This document shows, piece after piece, positions 35,096-43,528 of a stretch of 64,000 bases of DNA. The notes under the pieces were generated by a model. It was not told the DNA's origin. It saw nothing but the letters and a program-made list of their open reading frames with translations, and did not search any database. Position 1 is the stretch's first letter, and every line of letters starts with the position of its first letter. Source of the DNA: an uncultured Rhodospirillales bacterium (GTDB lineage Bacteria > Pseudomonadota > Alphaproteobacteria > ATCC43930 > CGMCC-115725); NCBI GenBank assembly GCA_903822185.1, contig CAIJOA010000042.1:1-64000 (forward strand). Reading direction: 5' to 3'. Both the position numbers and the translations under genes were made by a program.

Positions 35096-36151
35096 ATGAA
35101 CATCGCGATCGAAGGCCTCAGCAAGCGCTTCGGCAAAACCTTGGCGCTCGACAATGTCACGCTTGCCGCGCGGCCGGGCGAATTGCTGGCGTTGCTGGGA
35201 CCGTCGGGCTCGGGCAAGACTACGTTGCTGCGGATCATCGCCGGTCTCGAAACCGGCGAGACCGGCATGCTGACAATCGGCGGCACCGACGCGATGAATC
35301 TGCCGCCGCGCGAACGTGGGATCGGCTTCGTCTTTCAAAGCTATGCCTTGTTCCGCCATATGACGGTGTTCGAGAACATCGCTTTCGGTCTGCGTATCCG
35401 GACAAGGTCTGAGCGCCCGAACCGAAGCGAGATCGCGGATCGGGTGAATCATCTCTTGTCGTTGGTGCAACTGGACGGCATGGGCGCGCGCTATCCGGCG
35501 CAACTTTCCGGCGGGCAAAGGCAGCGTGTCGCCCTGGCGCGCGCCTTGGCGGTCGAGCCGAAGGTGCTGCTGCTGGATGAGCCGTTCGGCGCGCTCGACG
35601 CGAAGGTTCGTGTCGAACTGCGTCATTGGCTGCGGTCGTTGCATGACCGGTTATCCCTGACCACCGTGTTCGTTACGCATGATCAGGAAGAAGCGTTGGA
35701 ACTGGCCGATCGCGTCGCAATTCTTGCGGCGGGCCGGATCGAGCAATTGGGGCCGCCGCGCGAAGTCTATGATGCCCCGGCGTCGCCTTTCGTGATCGAA
35801 TTCCTCGGCGAGGTGAATCGGTTTTCATGCCGGGTGCAAAATGGGTTGGCGCGGCTCGCGCTGCAGGGGTGTGAGCCCGTTGCGGCGCCGGGCCTGCCCG
35901 ATGCGCTGGCCGTCGCCTATGTCCGGCCGCATGAAATCGAACTGGTGGATGCCCAGGCCTCCGGTGCCGCGACGGCAACGGTGCGCAGCGTGTCGGTCAT
36001 CGGCCCCCGGACGCGTATCCATCTGACCGCCGGCGATCAGGTGATCGAGGCGGACGCCGAACGCAGCCGCGCCGAGGCGCTCGATCTCAGCCCGGGGAAG
36101 TCGGTGGGCCTGCGTTTCAGGACCGTACGGATTTATCCCACCGCGCGCTGA
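35096..36151 (+). CDS. cysA: Sulfate ABC transporter ATP-binding protein
   Basis: CysA powers sulfate uptake. Walker A is at residues 35-42 (GPSGSGKT), the signature [16 protein letters not shown], Walker [12 protein letters not shown], and the C-terminal regulatory domain includes [11 protein letters not shown], typical of CysA/MalK-type ATPases. I use the ATG at 35096 ([13 protein letters not shown]), giving 351 residues; an in-frame ATG at 35075, with a fair ribosome-binding site, would add seven residues and overlap cysW. It is the last gene of the sulfate operon; no clear terminator follows. Confidence 0.95.
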   Translation: MNIAIEGLSKRFGKTLALDNVTLAARPGELLALLGPSGSGKTTLLRIIAGLETGETGMLTIGGTDAMNLPPRERGIGFVFQSYALFRHMTVFENIAFGLRIRTRSERPNRSEIADRVNHLLSLVQLDGMGARYPAQLSGGQRQRVALARALAVEPKVLLLDEPFGALDAKVRVELRHWLRSLHDRLSLTTVFVTHDQEEALELADRVAILAAGRIEQLGPPREVYDAPASPFVIEFLGEVNRFSCRVQNGLARLALQGCEPVAAPGLPDALAVAYVRPHEIELVDAQASGAATATVRSVSVIGPRTRIHLTAGDQVIEADAERSRAEALDLSPGKSVGLRFRTVRIYPTAR

Positions 36152-36265
36152 CCCGACCTCGTGTCCCGGCTTTCTTGACTCATTCGTGGCGGCGCAGGAC
36201 ATTGGCGCGGCAAAACGATGCGTCGCAATGGACGCACAAGGGAACGCCACGAAGGGGCACATAAA

Positions 36266-37285
36266 ATGAAAGTCGTCGTTTACGGTCCTTACAAGCGGAC
36301 GGGTGCGCTTGTTGATGCCAATGTCATCGATCTCTCTTACGCTTGCGCAAAATATCTGCGCGAGAAAGCCAACGAGACGAGCCCGCTCGAGATGGCGGAA
36401 GCCCTGGTGCCGTCCAATCTGGCGCGGTTGATCGAAGGCGGCGCGCGCGCGATCGAAAACGCGCAAAAGGCGATCGATTACGTTTCCAGCCAAGCGCAGA
36501 ACAAGCTGGGCCCGAACGGCGAGCGCGTCGTGTATCCGGCCGGTGACGTGAAGCTGCATGCGCCGCGTCCCGACAATGCGCGCACGGCCTGCGCCGGCGG
36601 CAATTTCGCCGATCACGCCGCCGCCATGGCGATCAAGATGCGCGGCAAGCCCTATGAAGGCGATCCGGCTGATGCGATCCGCAAGGCGGGCATTTGGGGT
36701 TTCTGGAAAATGCAGCGCGAATTCTGCGGCCCGGATGATGAACTGATCTATCCCGCACGCTGCAACCGTCTCGACTATGAAGGCGAGATCGCGGTCGTGC
36801 TCGGCAAACGCGGCGTCGATCTGAAGCAATCGCAGATCAAAGACTATGTTTGGGGCGTCACCATCCTCGCCGACTGGTCGATCCGTGGCTGGAATGAGCC
36901 GGGCGGCGGCTCGCTTAATTTCGCCATTCCGAAGAACTTCGACACCTCGACCTCGCTCGGGCCGTGCATCGCCGTCGGCGAAACCGATCCGGACGACACG
37001 TTCTGCGAGACTCTGGTCAACGGCGAACGCCGCCAATATTTCAGCTCCAAGGACATGGTGCTGAGCTTTGGCGAATATCTCGAATATCTGTCGCGCGATT
37101 TCACCTTGTTCCCGGGTGACATCATCAGCGGCGGCACCGCGGCCGGCACGGCGGCGGATTCGAGCGCCTTGCTGCCCGACCGCACCTCGGCGCCCGAACG
37201 CTTCTTGAAGGCGGGCGACGTCGTCGAGATGAAGTCGCCGGCCATCGGCACGTTGCGCACGCGCGTCGTCGCCAAAAAGAAGTAA
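36266..37285 (+). CDS. Fumarylacetoacetate hydrolase family protein
   Basis: A 339-residue member of the FAH superfamily, which cleaves C-C bonds in beta-dicarbonyl compounds or isomerises and decarboxylates ring-cleavage products. The metal-binding acids are in RLDYEGEIAVVLGKRG and in TILADWSIRGW, and the active-site His is in GGNFADHAA. These fit 2-hydroxyhepta-dienedioate or acylpyruvate hydrolase relatives, but the exact substrate is open. The ATG at 36266 is chosen because it opens on MKVVVYGPY. It stands alone between the cys operon and the Liv transporter; a GC-rich hairpin follows. Confidence 0.85.
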   Translation: MKVVVYGPYKRTGALVDANVIDLSYACAKYLREKANETSPLEMAEALVPSNLARLIEGGARAIENAQKAIDYVSSQAQNKLGPNGERVVYPAGDVKLHAPRPDNARTACAGGNFADHAAAMAIKMRGKPYEGDPADAIRKAGIWGFWKMQREFCGPDDELIYPARCNRLDYEGEIAVVLGKRGVDLKQSQIKDYVWGVTILADWSIRGWNEPGGGSLNFAIPKNFDTSTSLGPCIAVGETDPDDTFCETLVNGERRQYFSSKDMVLSFGEYLEYLSRDFTLFPGDIISGGTAAGTAADSSALLPDRTSAPERFLKAGDVVEMKSPAIGTLRTRVVAKKK

Positions 37286-37301
37286 CGCCGAAAACTTGTT
37301 C

Positions 37302-37330
37302 CCGCCGCCGGTGTCTCATGACGGCGGCGG
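37302..37330 (+). terminator. GC-rich hairpin after the FAH-family gene
   Basis: CCGCCGCCG (37302-37310) and CGGCGGCGG (37322-37330) form a perfect nine-pair stem with an eleven-base loop, 16 bases after the stop. There is no T-run, so termination would need Rho or other help. Confidence 0.4.
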
Positions 37331-37448
37331 CGGGGCAGGTGGTTCTAGAAATACTTGGCTTGATCCTACCGCTTCGGTTTAAGATGACCTTCTGAGAACG
37401 ACCGGCTGCCCATCGATACGAGGCGCCGGCGGACTTCGGGAGGAAGCA

Positions 37449-37550
37449 ATGGCCCATCAGACGCCGGTTTTGTCGCGTCGCGGCGTGACACCGAACCTAT
37501 TTCCATCGCTGACTCTTTTGCGCGCATCGCGTTCGTCGATGCGTGCCTAA
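37449..37550 (+). CDS. Possible 33-residue leader peptide or small protein
   Basis: An ATG at 37449 with GGGAGG five bases upstream opens a 33-codon frame, MAHQTPVLSRRGVTPNLF and onward, ending at TAA 37548-37550. It has five Leu and several Arg and Ser but no run of one amino acid, so a classic attenuation leader is not evident. It lies about 50 bases before livK. It could be a small protein, a leader that couples to the transporter message, or chance. Confidence 0.3.
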   Translation: MAHQTPVLSRRGVTPNLFPSLTLLRASRSSMRA

Positions 37551-37600
37551 AGCCGATCGCGCGGTAACGCGCTGAATCAAAAATCATCACGGGGGAAAGC

Positions 37601-38815
37601 ATGACGGGTCGAAATGTGTGGTTGCGTGCCGGAATTGCCGCGGTGGTTGGGTTTACGATGTCGGCCATCGCACCGGCCCAGGCGCAACAGCCGACGGGCA
37701 AACCGATCCGCATCGGCCAGACCCTGTCGCTTACCGGCGGCTTTGCTCAGACCGGTCTTGCTCATCGCATTGCCAGCGAGATTTTCGTCGAGCGGTTGAA
37801 TGCCAAGGGCGGGCTGCTGGGCCGGCCGGTCGAATATGTCGTGCTCGACGATCAATCGAAGCCCGATATTTCCCGCACGCTTTATGAACGGCTGATCACA
37901 GCCGACAATGTCGATCTCATCATCGGTCCTTACGGCACCGCGAACATCCTTGCCGCGATGGGCGTAGCGCAGCGTTATCACAAAGTCTTCATCGAAAACA
38001 CGTTGGGACAGCCCCAACTCGCGACCTACGAATGGCATTTTTCGGCCACGATCGGCGGCCCCGATGCGACCTCGACCTTGCCGGTGAAAGTGCTCGACGC
38101 CTATGCCAGCACCGGCAATCCGCCGAAGAAAGTCCTGATCGTCGCCAGCAAGTTCCCCTCGGCCAACGATATGGCGAAGGGAATGGAGCGGGCGTTGAAG
38201 GCGCGCGGGACCGAGGAATTGGGCATGCTCGAATACGAAGGCGGCACGCGCGATTTCAATTCGATTGCGGCGCGCGTCAAGGACGCCGATCCCGATCTTA
38301 TGTTCATGGCCAGCCTCGGCGTCGAAGGCAGCCAACTGCTCGAAGCGCTCAATCGCATCGGTTACAAGCCGAAGCGGCATTTCTATCTTTATCCCTCAGG
38401 CGTGATGGCCGCCGATCCGCTGGCCGATAACGCCTTGTCTTATTCCGCCTTCGAAGATGTCGAGCCCTATATCTCGACGCCCGAGGGTGCCGCCTTCGCC
38501 AAGGAATATGATGCGCGCGCTGCGAAGGCCGGCCTGCCTTATCCTTTCGCCGATTCCCAGGCGGGCAATGAATATGCCGGTTGGGAAATTCTGATCGCGG
38601 GCGTCAAGGCGACCAACAGCCTCGACGACAAGAAGATCGCCGAATGGCTCGACAAGAACGAGGTCGAGAATATCGAAGGCAAACGCGATTTCAGCGGCCG
38701 CTCGCATACGACGGCGACCGACATGCAGCAACTGAAGCAAGTGCAGAAAGGCCGTTGGGTCACGATCTGGCCGTTGGATAAACGGACGCCCGGCGCGCAG
38801 CTCGTCGCACCGTGA
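37601..38815 (+). CDS. Branched-chain amino acid-type ABC substrate-binding protein
   Basis: A 404-residue LivK-type periplasmic receptor. The signal peptide covers about residues 1-29 (cleavage near APAQAQ) and the mature part opens KPIRIGQTLSLTGGFAQTG, typical of type I Liv receptors, then GLLGRPVEYVVLDDQSKPD. Many relatives bind aromatic acids, amides or other compounds in place of branched-chain amino acids, so the ligand is not certain. GGGGGAAAG precedes the ATG at 37601. It leads the cassette livK-livH-livMG-livF; repeat B4 separates it from livH. Confidence 0.9.
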   Translation: MTGRNVWLRAGIAAVVGFTMSAIAPAQAQQPTGKPIRIGQTLSLTGGFAQTGLAHRIASEIFVERLNAKGGLLGRPVEYVVLDDQSKPDISRTLYERLITADNVDLIIGPYGTANILAAMGVAQRYHKVFIENTLGQPQLATYEWHFSATIGGPDATSTLPVKVLDAYASTGNPPKKVLIVASKFPSANDMAKGMERALKARGTEELGMLEYEGGTRDFNSIAARVKDADPDLMFMASLGVEGSQLLEALNRIGYKPKRHFYLYPSGVMAADPLADNALSYSAFEDVEPYISTPEGAAFAKEYDARAAKAGLPYPFADSQAGNEYAGWEILIAGVKATNSLDDKKIAEWLDKNEVENIEGKRDFSGRSHTTATDMQQLKQVQKGRWVTIWPLDKRTPGAQLVAP

Positions 38816-38823
38816 TGCGAACG

Positions 38824-38920
38824 CCCCCCACCCCAACCCTTCCCCTCAAGGGAGGAGGGAGTGATGGAAGCGGCCACGTAACTTCTCCTCCCCCCTTGAG
38901 GGGGAGGTTGGGTGGGGGGT
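38824..38920. repeat. Intergenic repeat family B, copy 4 (variant)
   Basis: CCCCCCACCCCAACCCTTCCCCTCAAGGG on the left and CCCCCTTGAGGGGGAGGTTGGGTGGGGGG on the right pair over most of their length. It lies between livK and livH. Its G-rich right end is next to the livH start and looks like that gene's ribosome-binding sequence. Confidence 0.85.
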
Positions 38921-38926
38921 AGCGCC

Positions 38927-39778
38927 ATGCCGCATCTCTCTCTGCTGGAACAGGCGCTGCTGACCGGTGTGCTGACGGGCGGGCTCTACGGGCTGCTGGC
39001 CCTGGGACTCAGCCTCAGTTGGGGTTTGCTGCGGCTGGTCAATCTCGGCCACTTCGCGATGGCGTTGCTGGGCGCTTATCTCACCTGGTGGCTCGGCACG
39101 TCGTATAACGTTGCGCCATGGTGGGCAGGGCTGCTCGTCGTCTTCGTCTTCTTCTTTTACGGCGTCGGGCTCCATTGGGTGTTCATGCGGTTTCGCGTCA
39201 CCGAAATGGCGTCGATGCTGATCACCTTCGCCTTTGCCGTGATCGTCGAATCGACGATCCAGACGATCTGGACGGCCGATTTCAGACGCTATGAAACGGC
39301 CTGGGGCAGCCAGTCCTGGGTCGTCGGCTCGCTCTATGTGCCGAAGCTCAACACCATCGCCTTCGTCGTTGCCGGCGCCCTCGCGGCCGCGACCTGGGCG
39401 TGGCTGCGTTACACCTATGCCGGGCGCGCCCTGCGCGCCTGCGCCGAGGACCCGCCGATCGCGACCGCCTTCGGCATCAATCATCGTGGTCTCTCATTCC
39501 TGCTGTCGGGTCTTTGCGCCGCCTTCGCCGGTGTCGCTGGTGTCTTCATCGCCTTGATCGCGACATTGGCCCCGTCCGAAATATGGTCCTGGATCGGCGT
39601 CGTCTTCGCGGTGGTCATCATCGGGGGCCTTGGCAATCCGCTCGGTGCGCTCGCCGGTGGGGTGCTGATCGGCGTTTGCGAAGCGATGACGATGGCGATC
39701 GTCAATCCGTCCTGGGCGCCACTCGTGTCGTTCTCGGTGCTGATCGCCCTTCTGCTGTTCAGGCCGCGATGGATATGA
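38927..39778 (+). CDS. livH: Branched-chain amino acid-type ABC permease LivH
   Basis: A 283-residue inner-membrane permease with about eight hydrophobic segments. The family opening LLTGVLTGGLYGLLALGLSL and the loop ALRACAEDPPIATAFGINH mark it as LivH. It begins at the ATG at 38927, directly beside repeat B4; the only G-rich sequence in ribosome-binding distance belongs to that repeat. Its stop overlaps the start of the fused livM-livG gene. Confidence 0.93.
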   Translation: MPHLSLLEQALLTGVLTGGLYGLLALGLSLSWGLLRLVNLGHFAMALLGAYLTWWLGTSYNVAPWWAGLLVVFVFFFYGVGLHWVFMRFRVTEMASMLITFAFAVIVESTIQTIWTADFRRYETAWGSQSWVVGSLYVPKLNTIAFVVAGALAAATWAWLRYTYAGRALRACAEDPPIATAFGINHRGLSFLLSGLCAAFAGVAGVFIALIATLAPSEIWSWIGVVFAVVIIGGLGNPLGALAGGVLIGVCEAMTMAIVNPSWAPLVSFSVLIALLLFRPRWI

Positions 39779-41541
39779 CCAACAGCAATCGCGTCGCTCT
39801 CGCTGCCGTCGTCCTAGCCGCTGTATCGCTGCTGGCGCTTCCGGCGAGCAACATCGCGCCGTTCTACATCTCGTTCCTCTATCTGATCTTCTTCTGGATC
39901 TCGATGGCGACGAGCTGGACGATACTCAGCGGCTTCGCTGGCTATTGGAGCTTCGGTCACGCCGCCTTCTTCGGCTCCGGCGTCTATACCTCGGCGACGC
40001 TGGCGGCGAAGCTGGGCGTGCCGTTCCTGTTGACGATACCCTTCGCCGCGGGTGTCGCGGCGCTGTTGGGGACCGGCATCGGCTGGCTCGTCTTCCGCAT
40101 GCAGCGGTTGCGCGGTGAACTCTTCGCGCTGATGACCATCTCGATCACGTTCGTCGTGGCCGCGGTCATTTCCAATACGCCGATCGACGGCGGCTCGGGC
40201 GTCTATTTGATCAGCGTGCCCGTGCCCGAAATCTTCGGCTCGCAAAGCGGCACGATCTATCTGTTGGGGCTGTTCTTCGCCGCCGTCACGCTGGGTATTA
40301 CCTATGGGATCTATCGCTCGCGCATGGGCATGGGACTCTTTGCCATTCACGATGACGAAGACGTCGCTGAAACCAAGGGCGTGCCGACTTTCCGGTACAA
40401 GCTGGGCGCGATTGCCTTGTCGTCCGGCATCGCCGGTGCGGTCGGCGGGGTCTATTCGATCTATGTTAGCTATGTCACGGTCGGTGAAACCTTCGAGGTC
40501 ACGGTGATCATGTATCCCGTGGTCATGAGCATCTTCGGCGGCTCGCGCCATTGGCTGGGGCCGGCGTTGGGGGCGACTATCGTCACCATCGCGCTGTACG
40601 GCTTCCCGTCCGGACCCCAGGCTGCGCTCGGTCGCGGCGGCATCGCGTTGGGGCTTATCCTCGTCGTTCTGCTCCTGCCCAATGGCGTGATGCCGAGCCT
40701 GATCGGTTGCTGGCGCCGTCTCGCGCCAAAACAGCTGGTGCCGGTGCAGGTTCTGCCGCAGCCACTTGTACCCGAGCCGCGCGTTGCGGCAGGGGCGGTC
40801 GCGATGGTTGCCGACACGCCGGTGCTCGAATGCCGCGATGTCGGCAAAAGTTTCGGCGGCGTTCAGGCGTTACGCGGTGTGACCCTCGACGTGCGCCAGG
40901 GCGAGATTCTGGGTCTCGTCGGCCCGAACGGGTCGGGCAAATCGACGCTCATCAATGTCATCACCGGGCACTTCAAGCTGAGCCAGGGCAGCGTCCTATT
41001 CGACGGAGCGCCGATCGACGGTCTGCCGGCGCACAGCGTTGCCCGTCTCGGCATCGCGCGTTCCTATCAGATTCCGCGCCCGTTCGATCGCCTGACGGTG
41101 CTCGACAATGTTGCGATGGCGGCGAGCTTCGGCGACGGCCGCAACGAGAACGAGGCGCGGCGCATGGCGGCCCATTGGCTCGGCTATACCGGCCTTGCCA
41201 AAAAGGCTTTCGATTATCCGGTTACGCTCAATCTGCACGAACGAAAATTCCTCGAACTGGCGCGCGCGCTGGCGGCGCGGCCCCGGCTGTTGATGTTGGA
41301 TGAGGTCCTGTCGGGCCTCAACAATACCGAGGTCGATGCCGCACTCGAACTCATTCGCGACATCCGCACGCGCGGCACGACGATCATTTTCGTCGAACAT
41401 CTGATGCGCGCCGTCGTTGCTCTGTCGGATCGCGTAGCGGTGCTGAATGGCGGCACGCTGATCGCGCTCGGCTCGCCGGAGGAAACCATGCGCGATCCCG
41501 AAGTGGTCAGCGTCTATCTCGGTGGCGCCCATGCTTCTTGA
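39769..41541 (+). CDS. LivM-LivG fusion: ABC permease plus ATP-binding protein
   Basis: One 590-residue reading frame carries both parts. Residues 1 to about 330 are a LivM permease (FFWISMATSWTILSGFAGYW, then DDEDVAETKGVPTFRYKL). Residues from about 345 are a LivG ATPase, with Walker A GPNGSGKST near 385-393, Walker B LLMLDEVLSGL and the switch His in FVEHLM. The signature motif is LNLHERKFLELARAL where most LivG proteins have a Y/SGG-Q type sequence. A short Pro- and Val-rich linker joins the halves. It starts at an ATG at 39769 that overlaps the end of livH; livF begins inside its last codons. Confidence 0.9.
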   Translation: MDMTNSNRVALAAVVLAAVSLLALPASNIAPFYISFLYLIFFWISMATSWTILSGFAGYWSFGHAAFFGSGVYTSATLAAKLGVPFLLTIPFAAGVAALLGTGIGWLVFRMQRLRGELFALMTISITFVVAAVISNTPIDGGSGVYLISVPVPEIFGSQSGTIYLLGLFFAAVTLGITYGIYRSRMGMGLFAIHDDEDVAETKGVPTFRYKLGAIALSSGIAGAVGGVYSIYVSYVTVGETFEVTVIMYPVVMSIFGGSRHWLGPALGATIVTIALYGFPSGPQAALGRGGIALGLILVVLLLPNGVMPSLIGCWRRLAPKQLVPVQVLPQPLVPEPRVAAGAVAMVADTPVLECRDVGKSFGGVQALRGVTLDVRQGEILGLVGPNGSGKSTLINVITGHFKLSQGSVLFDGAPIDGLPAHSVARLGIARSYQIPRPFDRLTVLDNVAMAASFGDGRNENEARRMAAHWLGYTGLAKKAFDYPVTLNLHERKFLELARALAARPRLLMLDEVLSGLNNTEVDAALELIRDIRTRGTTIIFVEHLMRAVVALSDRVAVLNGGTLIALGSPEETMRDPEVVSVYLGGAHAS

Positions 41542-42238
41542 AGCGCGCAATCTGACGAACGGCTATGGCGGCGCCCCGGCGATCTGGGACGTCTCGATCG
41601 ATGTCGGCGAAGGCGAGATCATCTCGGTCATCGGCCCGAACGGCGCCGGCAAAAGCACGCTGATCAACACAATCGCGGGTCTATTGCGTGGCCAGACCGG
41701 TTCACTGCGTCTGGGTGGGACCGAACTTTCGACTGTGCCGTCGCATCAAATCTGCAATCACGGCATCGCGCTGGTGCCCGAAGGCCGCCGGTTGTTCACC
41801 GGGATGAGCGTCGAGGAAAATCTCGAGATCGGTTGTTACCGTTCCGCAGCGCGCCGCAACCGGGATCAAAGCCTCGAACGCGTCTATGGCCTCTTTCCCG
41901 TGCTGCGCGAACGCCGTCAGCAACTGGCCGGCACTTTGTCGGGCGGACAACAGCAGATGGTCGCCATCGCCCGCGCGCTGATGACCCAGCCGCGTCTGTT
42001 GCTGCTCGACGAACCGTCGCTGGGCCTTGCGCCGTCGATCGTTGGCGACATGTTCCGCATCATCCGCACGATTCAATCCGAAGGCATGGCAATCCTGCTT
42101 GTCGAACAGAATGTGCTTCAGGCGATGGAAATCGCCGACCGCGCCTATGTGCTGGAAGAAGGTCGCATCGTCGCCTCCGGCTTGCCGCGCGAACTGTTGG
42201 CTCAATCACGCATTAAAGAGGCCTATTTGGGGCTTTAG
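41531..42238 (+). CDS. livF: Branched-chain amino acid-type ABC ATP-binding protein LivF
   Basis: A 235-residue ATPase, the second nucleotide-binding subunit of the Liv transporter. Walker A is at residues 35-43 (GPNGAGKST), the signature LSGGQQQMVAIARALM and Walker B LLLLDEPSLGLAP. The C terminus (LEEGRIVASGLPRELLAQ) is typical. The ATG at 41531 gives MLLEARNLTN; it overlaps the livM-livG frame by 11 bases. A family A repeat follows the stop by about ten bases. Confidence 0.94.
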   Translation: MLLEARNLTNGYGGAPAIWDVSIDVGEGEIISVIGPNGAGKSTLINTIAGLLRGQTGSLRLGGTELSTVPSHQICNHGIALVPEGRRLFTGMSVEENLEIGCYRSAARRNRDQSLERVYGLFPVLRERRQQLAGTLSGGQQQMVAIARALMTQPRLLLLDEPSLGLAPSIVGDMFRIIRTIQSEGMAILLVEQNVLQAMEIADRAYVLEEGRIVASGLPRELLAQSRIKEAYLGL

Positions 42239-42248
42239 TTGCTTCATC

Positions 42249-42310
42249 GTCATTGCGAGCGTCGCGAAGTTTGGCCGCACGCTGGATTGCTTCGTTATGC
42301 CCGCAATGAC
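42249..42310. repeat. Intergenic repeat family A, copy 3
   Basis: GTCATTGCGAG on the left and CCGCAATGAC on the right, with CTGGATTGCTTCG between them. Shorter than copies 2 and 4, as the left inner arm is changed (CGTCGCGAAGTTTGG). It lies after livF. Confidence 0.75.
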
Positions 42311-42380
42311 GGAAGAGCTGGGGTAAGACAGCCCCCACAATCGATCGCCCGTGAAGGGGCGTGCTAGGGGAGGTTTCATC

Positions 42381-43478
42381 TTGGATCGCAGACAATTTTT
42401 CACGGGTGTAACCGCCGCCGGCATTTGCACGAGCTGCGGCCTGCGCCGTTCGTCGGCGCAACCGGCTAAAGGCGGACAGCGCCGCAAGGTGATGGTTGGC
42501 GGCAAGCGGGTTCGCACGGTCGATATTCATTGCCATTGCACCGTTCCTGAAGTGCTCGACGTCGTCAAAGGTACGCCGATGGAAGCGCGGGCGCAGCAAT
42601 CGCTGCGCGTGCCGGGCAACAACCCGTCGATGGAAAAACGTCTCGCGGTGATGGATGCCGACGGCATCGATGTCGAGGCGATGAGCGTCAATGCCTGGTG
42701 GTATGGCGCCGATCAGGACACGGCGCGCCGCATCATCGATCTGCAGAACGAAAAATTGATGGCGCTCTGCCAGCAAGCGCCTGGACGCTTGGCGGCTTTC
42801 GCAACGGTGTCGCTGCAATTCCCCGAACTTGCCGCGAAGCAGCTTGAGATCGGCATGAAGCAGCAAGGGCTATGCGGCGGTGCCATCGGCTGCAGCGTCG
42901 AGGGCGACGAGCTATCCAATCCGAAATTCGATCCGTTCTGGCAAAAAGCCGAGGAACTCGGCGCACTGCTCTTCATGCACCCGCAGGACAGCGAAGCCGT
43001 CACCGGGATTGCCAAGCGCGTGCAGGGCTATGGCGCACTGGGCAATGTGATCGGCAATCCGTTGGAAACGACGATCGCGCTGTCGCACATGATCATGGAC
43101 GGGACCCTCGATAAGTTCCCGAAGCTGCGACTTTGTGCGGCGCATGGCGGCGGCTATCTGCCGTCTTATGCGGCGCGGCTCGATCATGGCTGCTCGGTTC
43201 AGCCGAACTTCTGCAAAGGCAACGGGCCGAGAAAAAAACCCAGCGAATATCTGAAACAGATCTATATCGATTCGCTGATTTTCACGCCCGAGGGCCTGCG
43301 CCATCTCGTCGCCGAATCCGGCGCGGGACAGATCATGATCGGTACGGACTATGGCTTCCCCTGGGTCGATGACCCGGTGGGGCATGTGCTCTCGACGCCC
43401 GGCCTCAGCGACGCGAACAAGATCGCGATCCTGGGCGGCACGGCGGCGAAGCTGATCAAGCTGCCGCCGATGGCGTGA
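42381..43478 (+). CDS. Tat-exported amidohydrolase (ACMSD-like)
   Basis: A 365-residue amidohydrolase-2 family protein. The N terminus is a twin-arginine signal (DRRQFFTGVTAAGICTSC). The metal-site motifs are HCH (VDIHCHCTV), a His in AAHGGGYLPSY and Asp in IGTDYGFPW. The family includes decarboxylases such as ACMSD and gamma-resorcylate decarboxylase as well as hydrolases, so the reaction is not set. The start is taken as TTG at 42381 because GGGGAGG lies seven bases before it; a GTG at 42351 would add ten residues ahead of the RR motif. An exported member is uncommon. It may work with the preceding Liv transporter. Confidence 0.8.
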   Translation: MDRRQFFTGVTAAGICTSCGLRRSSAQPAKGGQRRKVMVGGKRVRTVDIHCHCTVPEVLDVVKGTPMEARAQQSLRVPGNNPSMEKRLAVMDADGIDVEAMSVNAWWYGADQDTARRIIDLQNEKLMALCQQAPGRLAAFATVSLQFPELAAKQLEIGMKQQGLCGGAIGCSVEGDELSNPKFDPFWQKAEELGALLFMHPQDSEAVTGIAKRVQGYGALGNVIGNPLETTIALSHMIMDGTLDKFPKLRLCAAHGGGYLPSYAARLDHGCSVQPNFCKGNGPRKKPSEYLKQIYIDSLIFTPEGLRHLVAESGAGQIMIGTDYGFPWVDDPVGHVLSTPGLSDANKIAILGGTAAKLIKLPPMA

Positions 43479-43501
43479 TCCGCCGTATTTAATCCGATCA
43501 A

Positions 43502-43528
43502 CAGAGCCGCGTCAGCGGCGCGGCTCTG
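43502..43528. terminator. Bidirectional hairpin between amidohydrolase and MFS genes
   Basis: CAGAGCCGCG (43502-43511) and CGCGGCTCTG (43519-43528) form a perfect ten-pair stem with a seven-base loop. It lies between converging genes and overlaps the last codons of the MFS gene. T-runs are weak on both sides. Confidence 0.5.

Larger units (their letters stand above)
37286..37600. other. Intergenic region upstream of the Liv cassette
   Basis: A 315-base gap. It holds the GC-rich hairpin at 37302-37330, a 33-codon ORF at 37449-37550 with a strong ribosome-binding site, and a small GCGCG/CGCGC hairpin at 37559-37572. No convincing promoter could be read. Confidence 0.5.

Noticed and set aside
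39400-39768. Long 5' extension of the livM-livG frame
   Set aside because: It overlaps livH in another frame and is Arg-rich; the ATG at 39769 begins a normal LivM N terminus.
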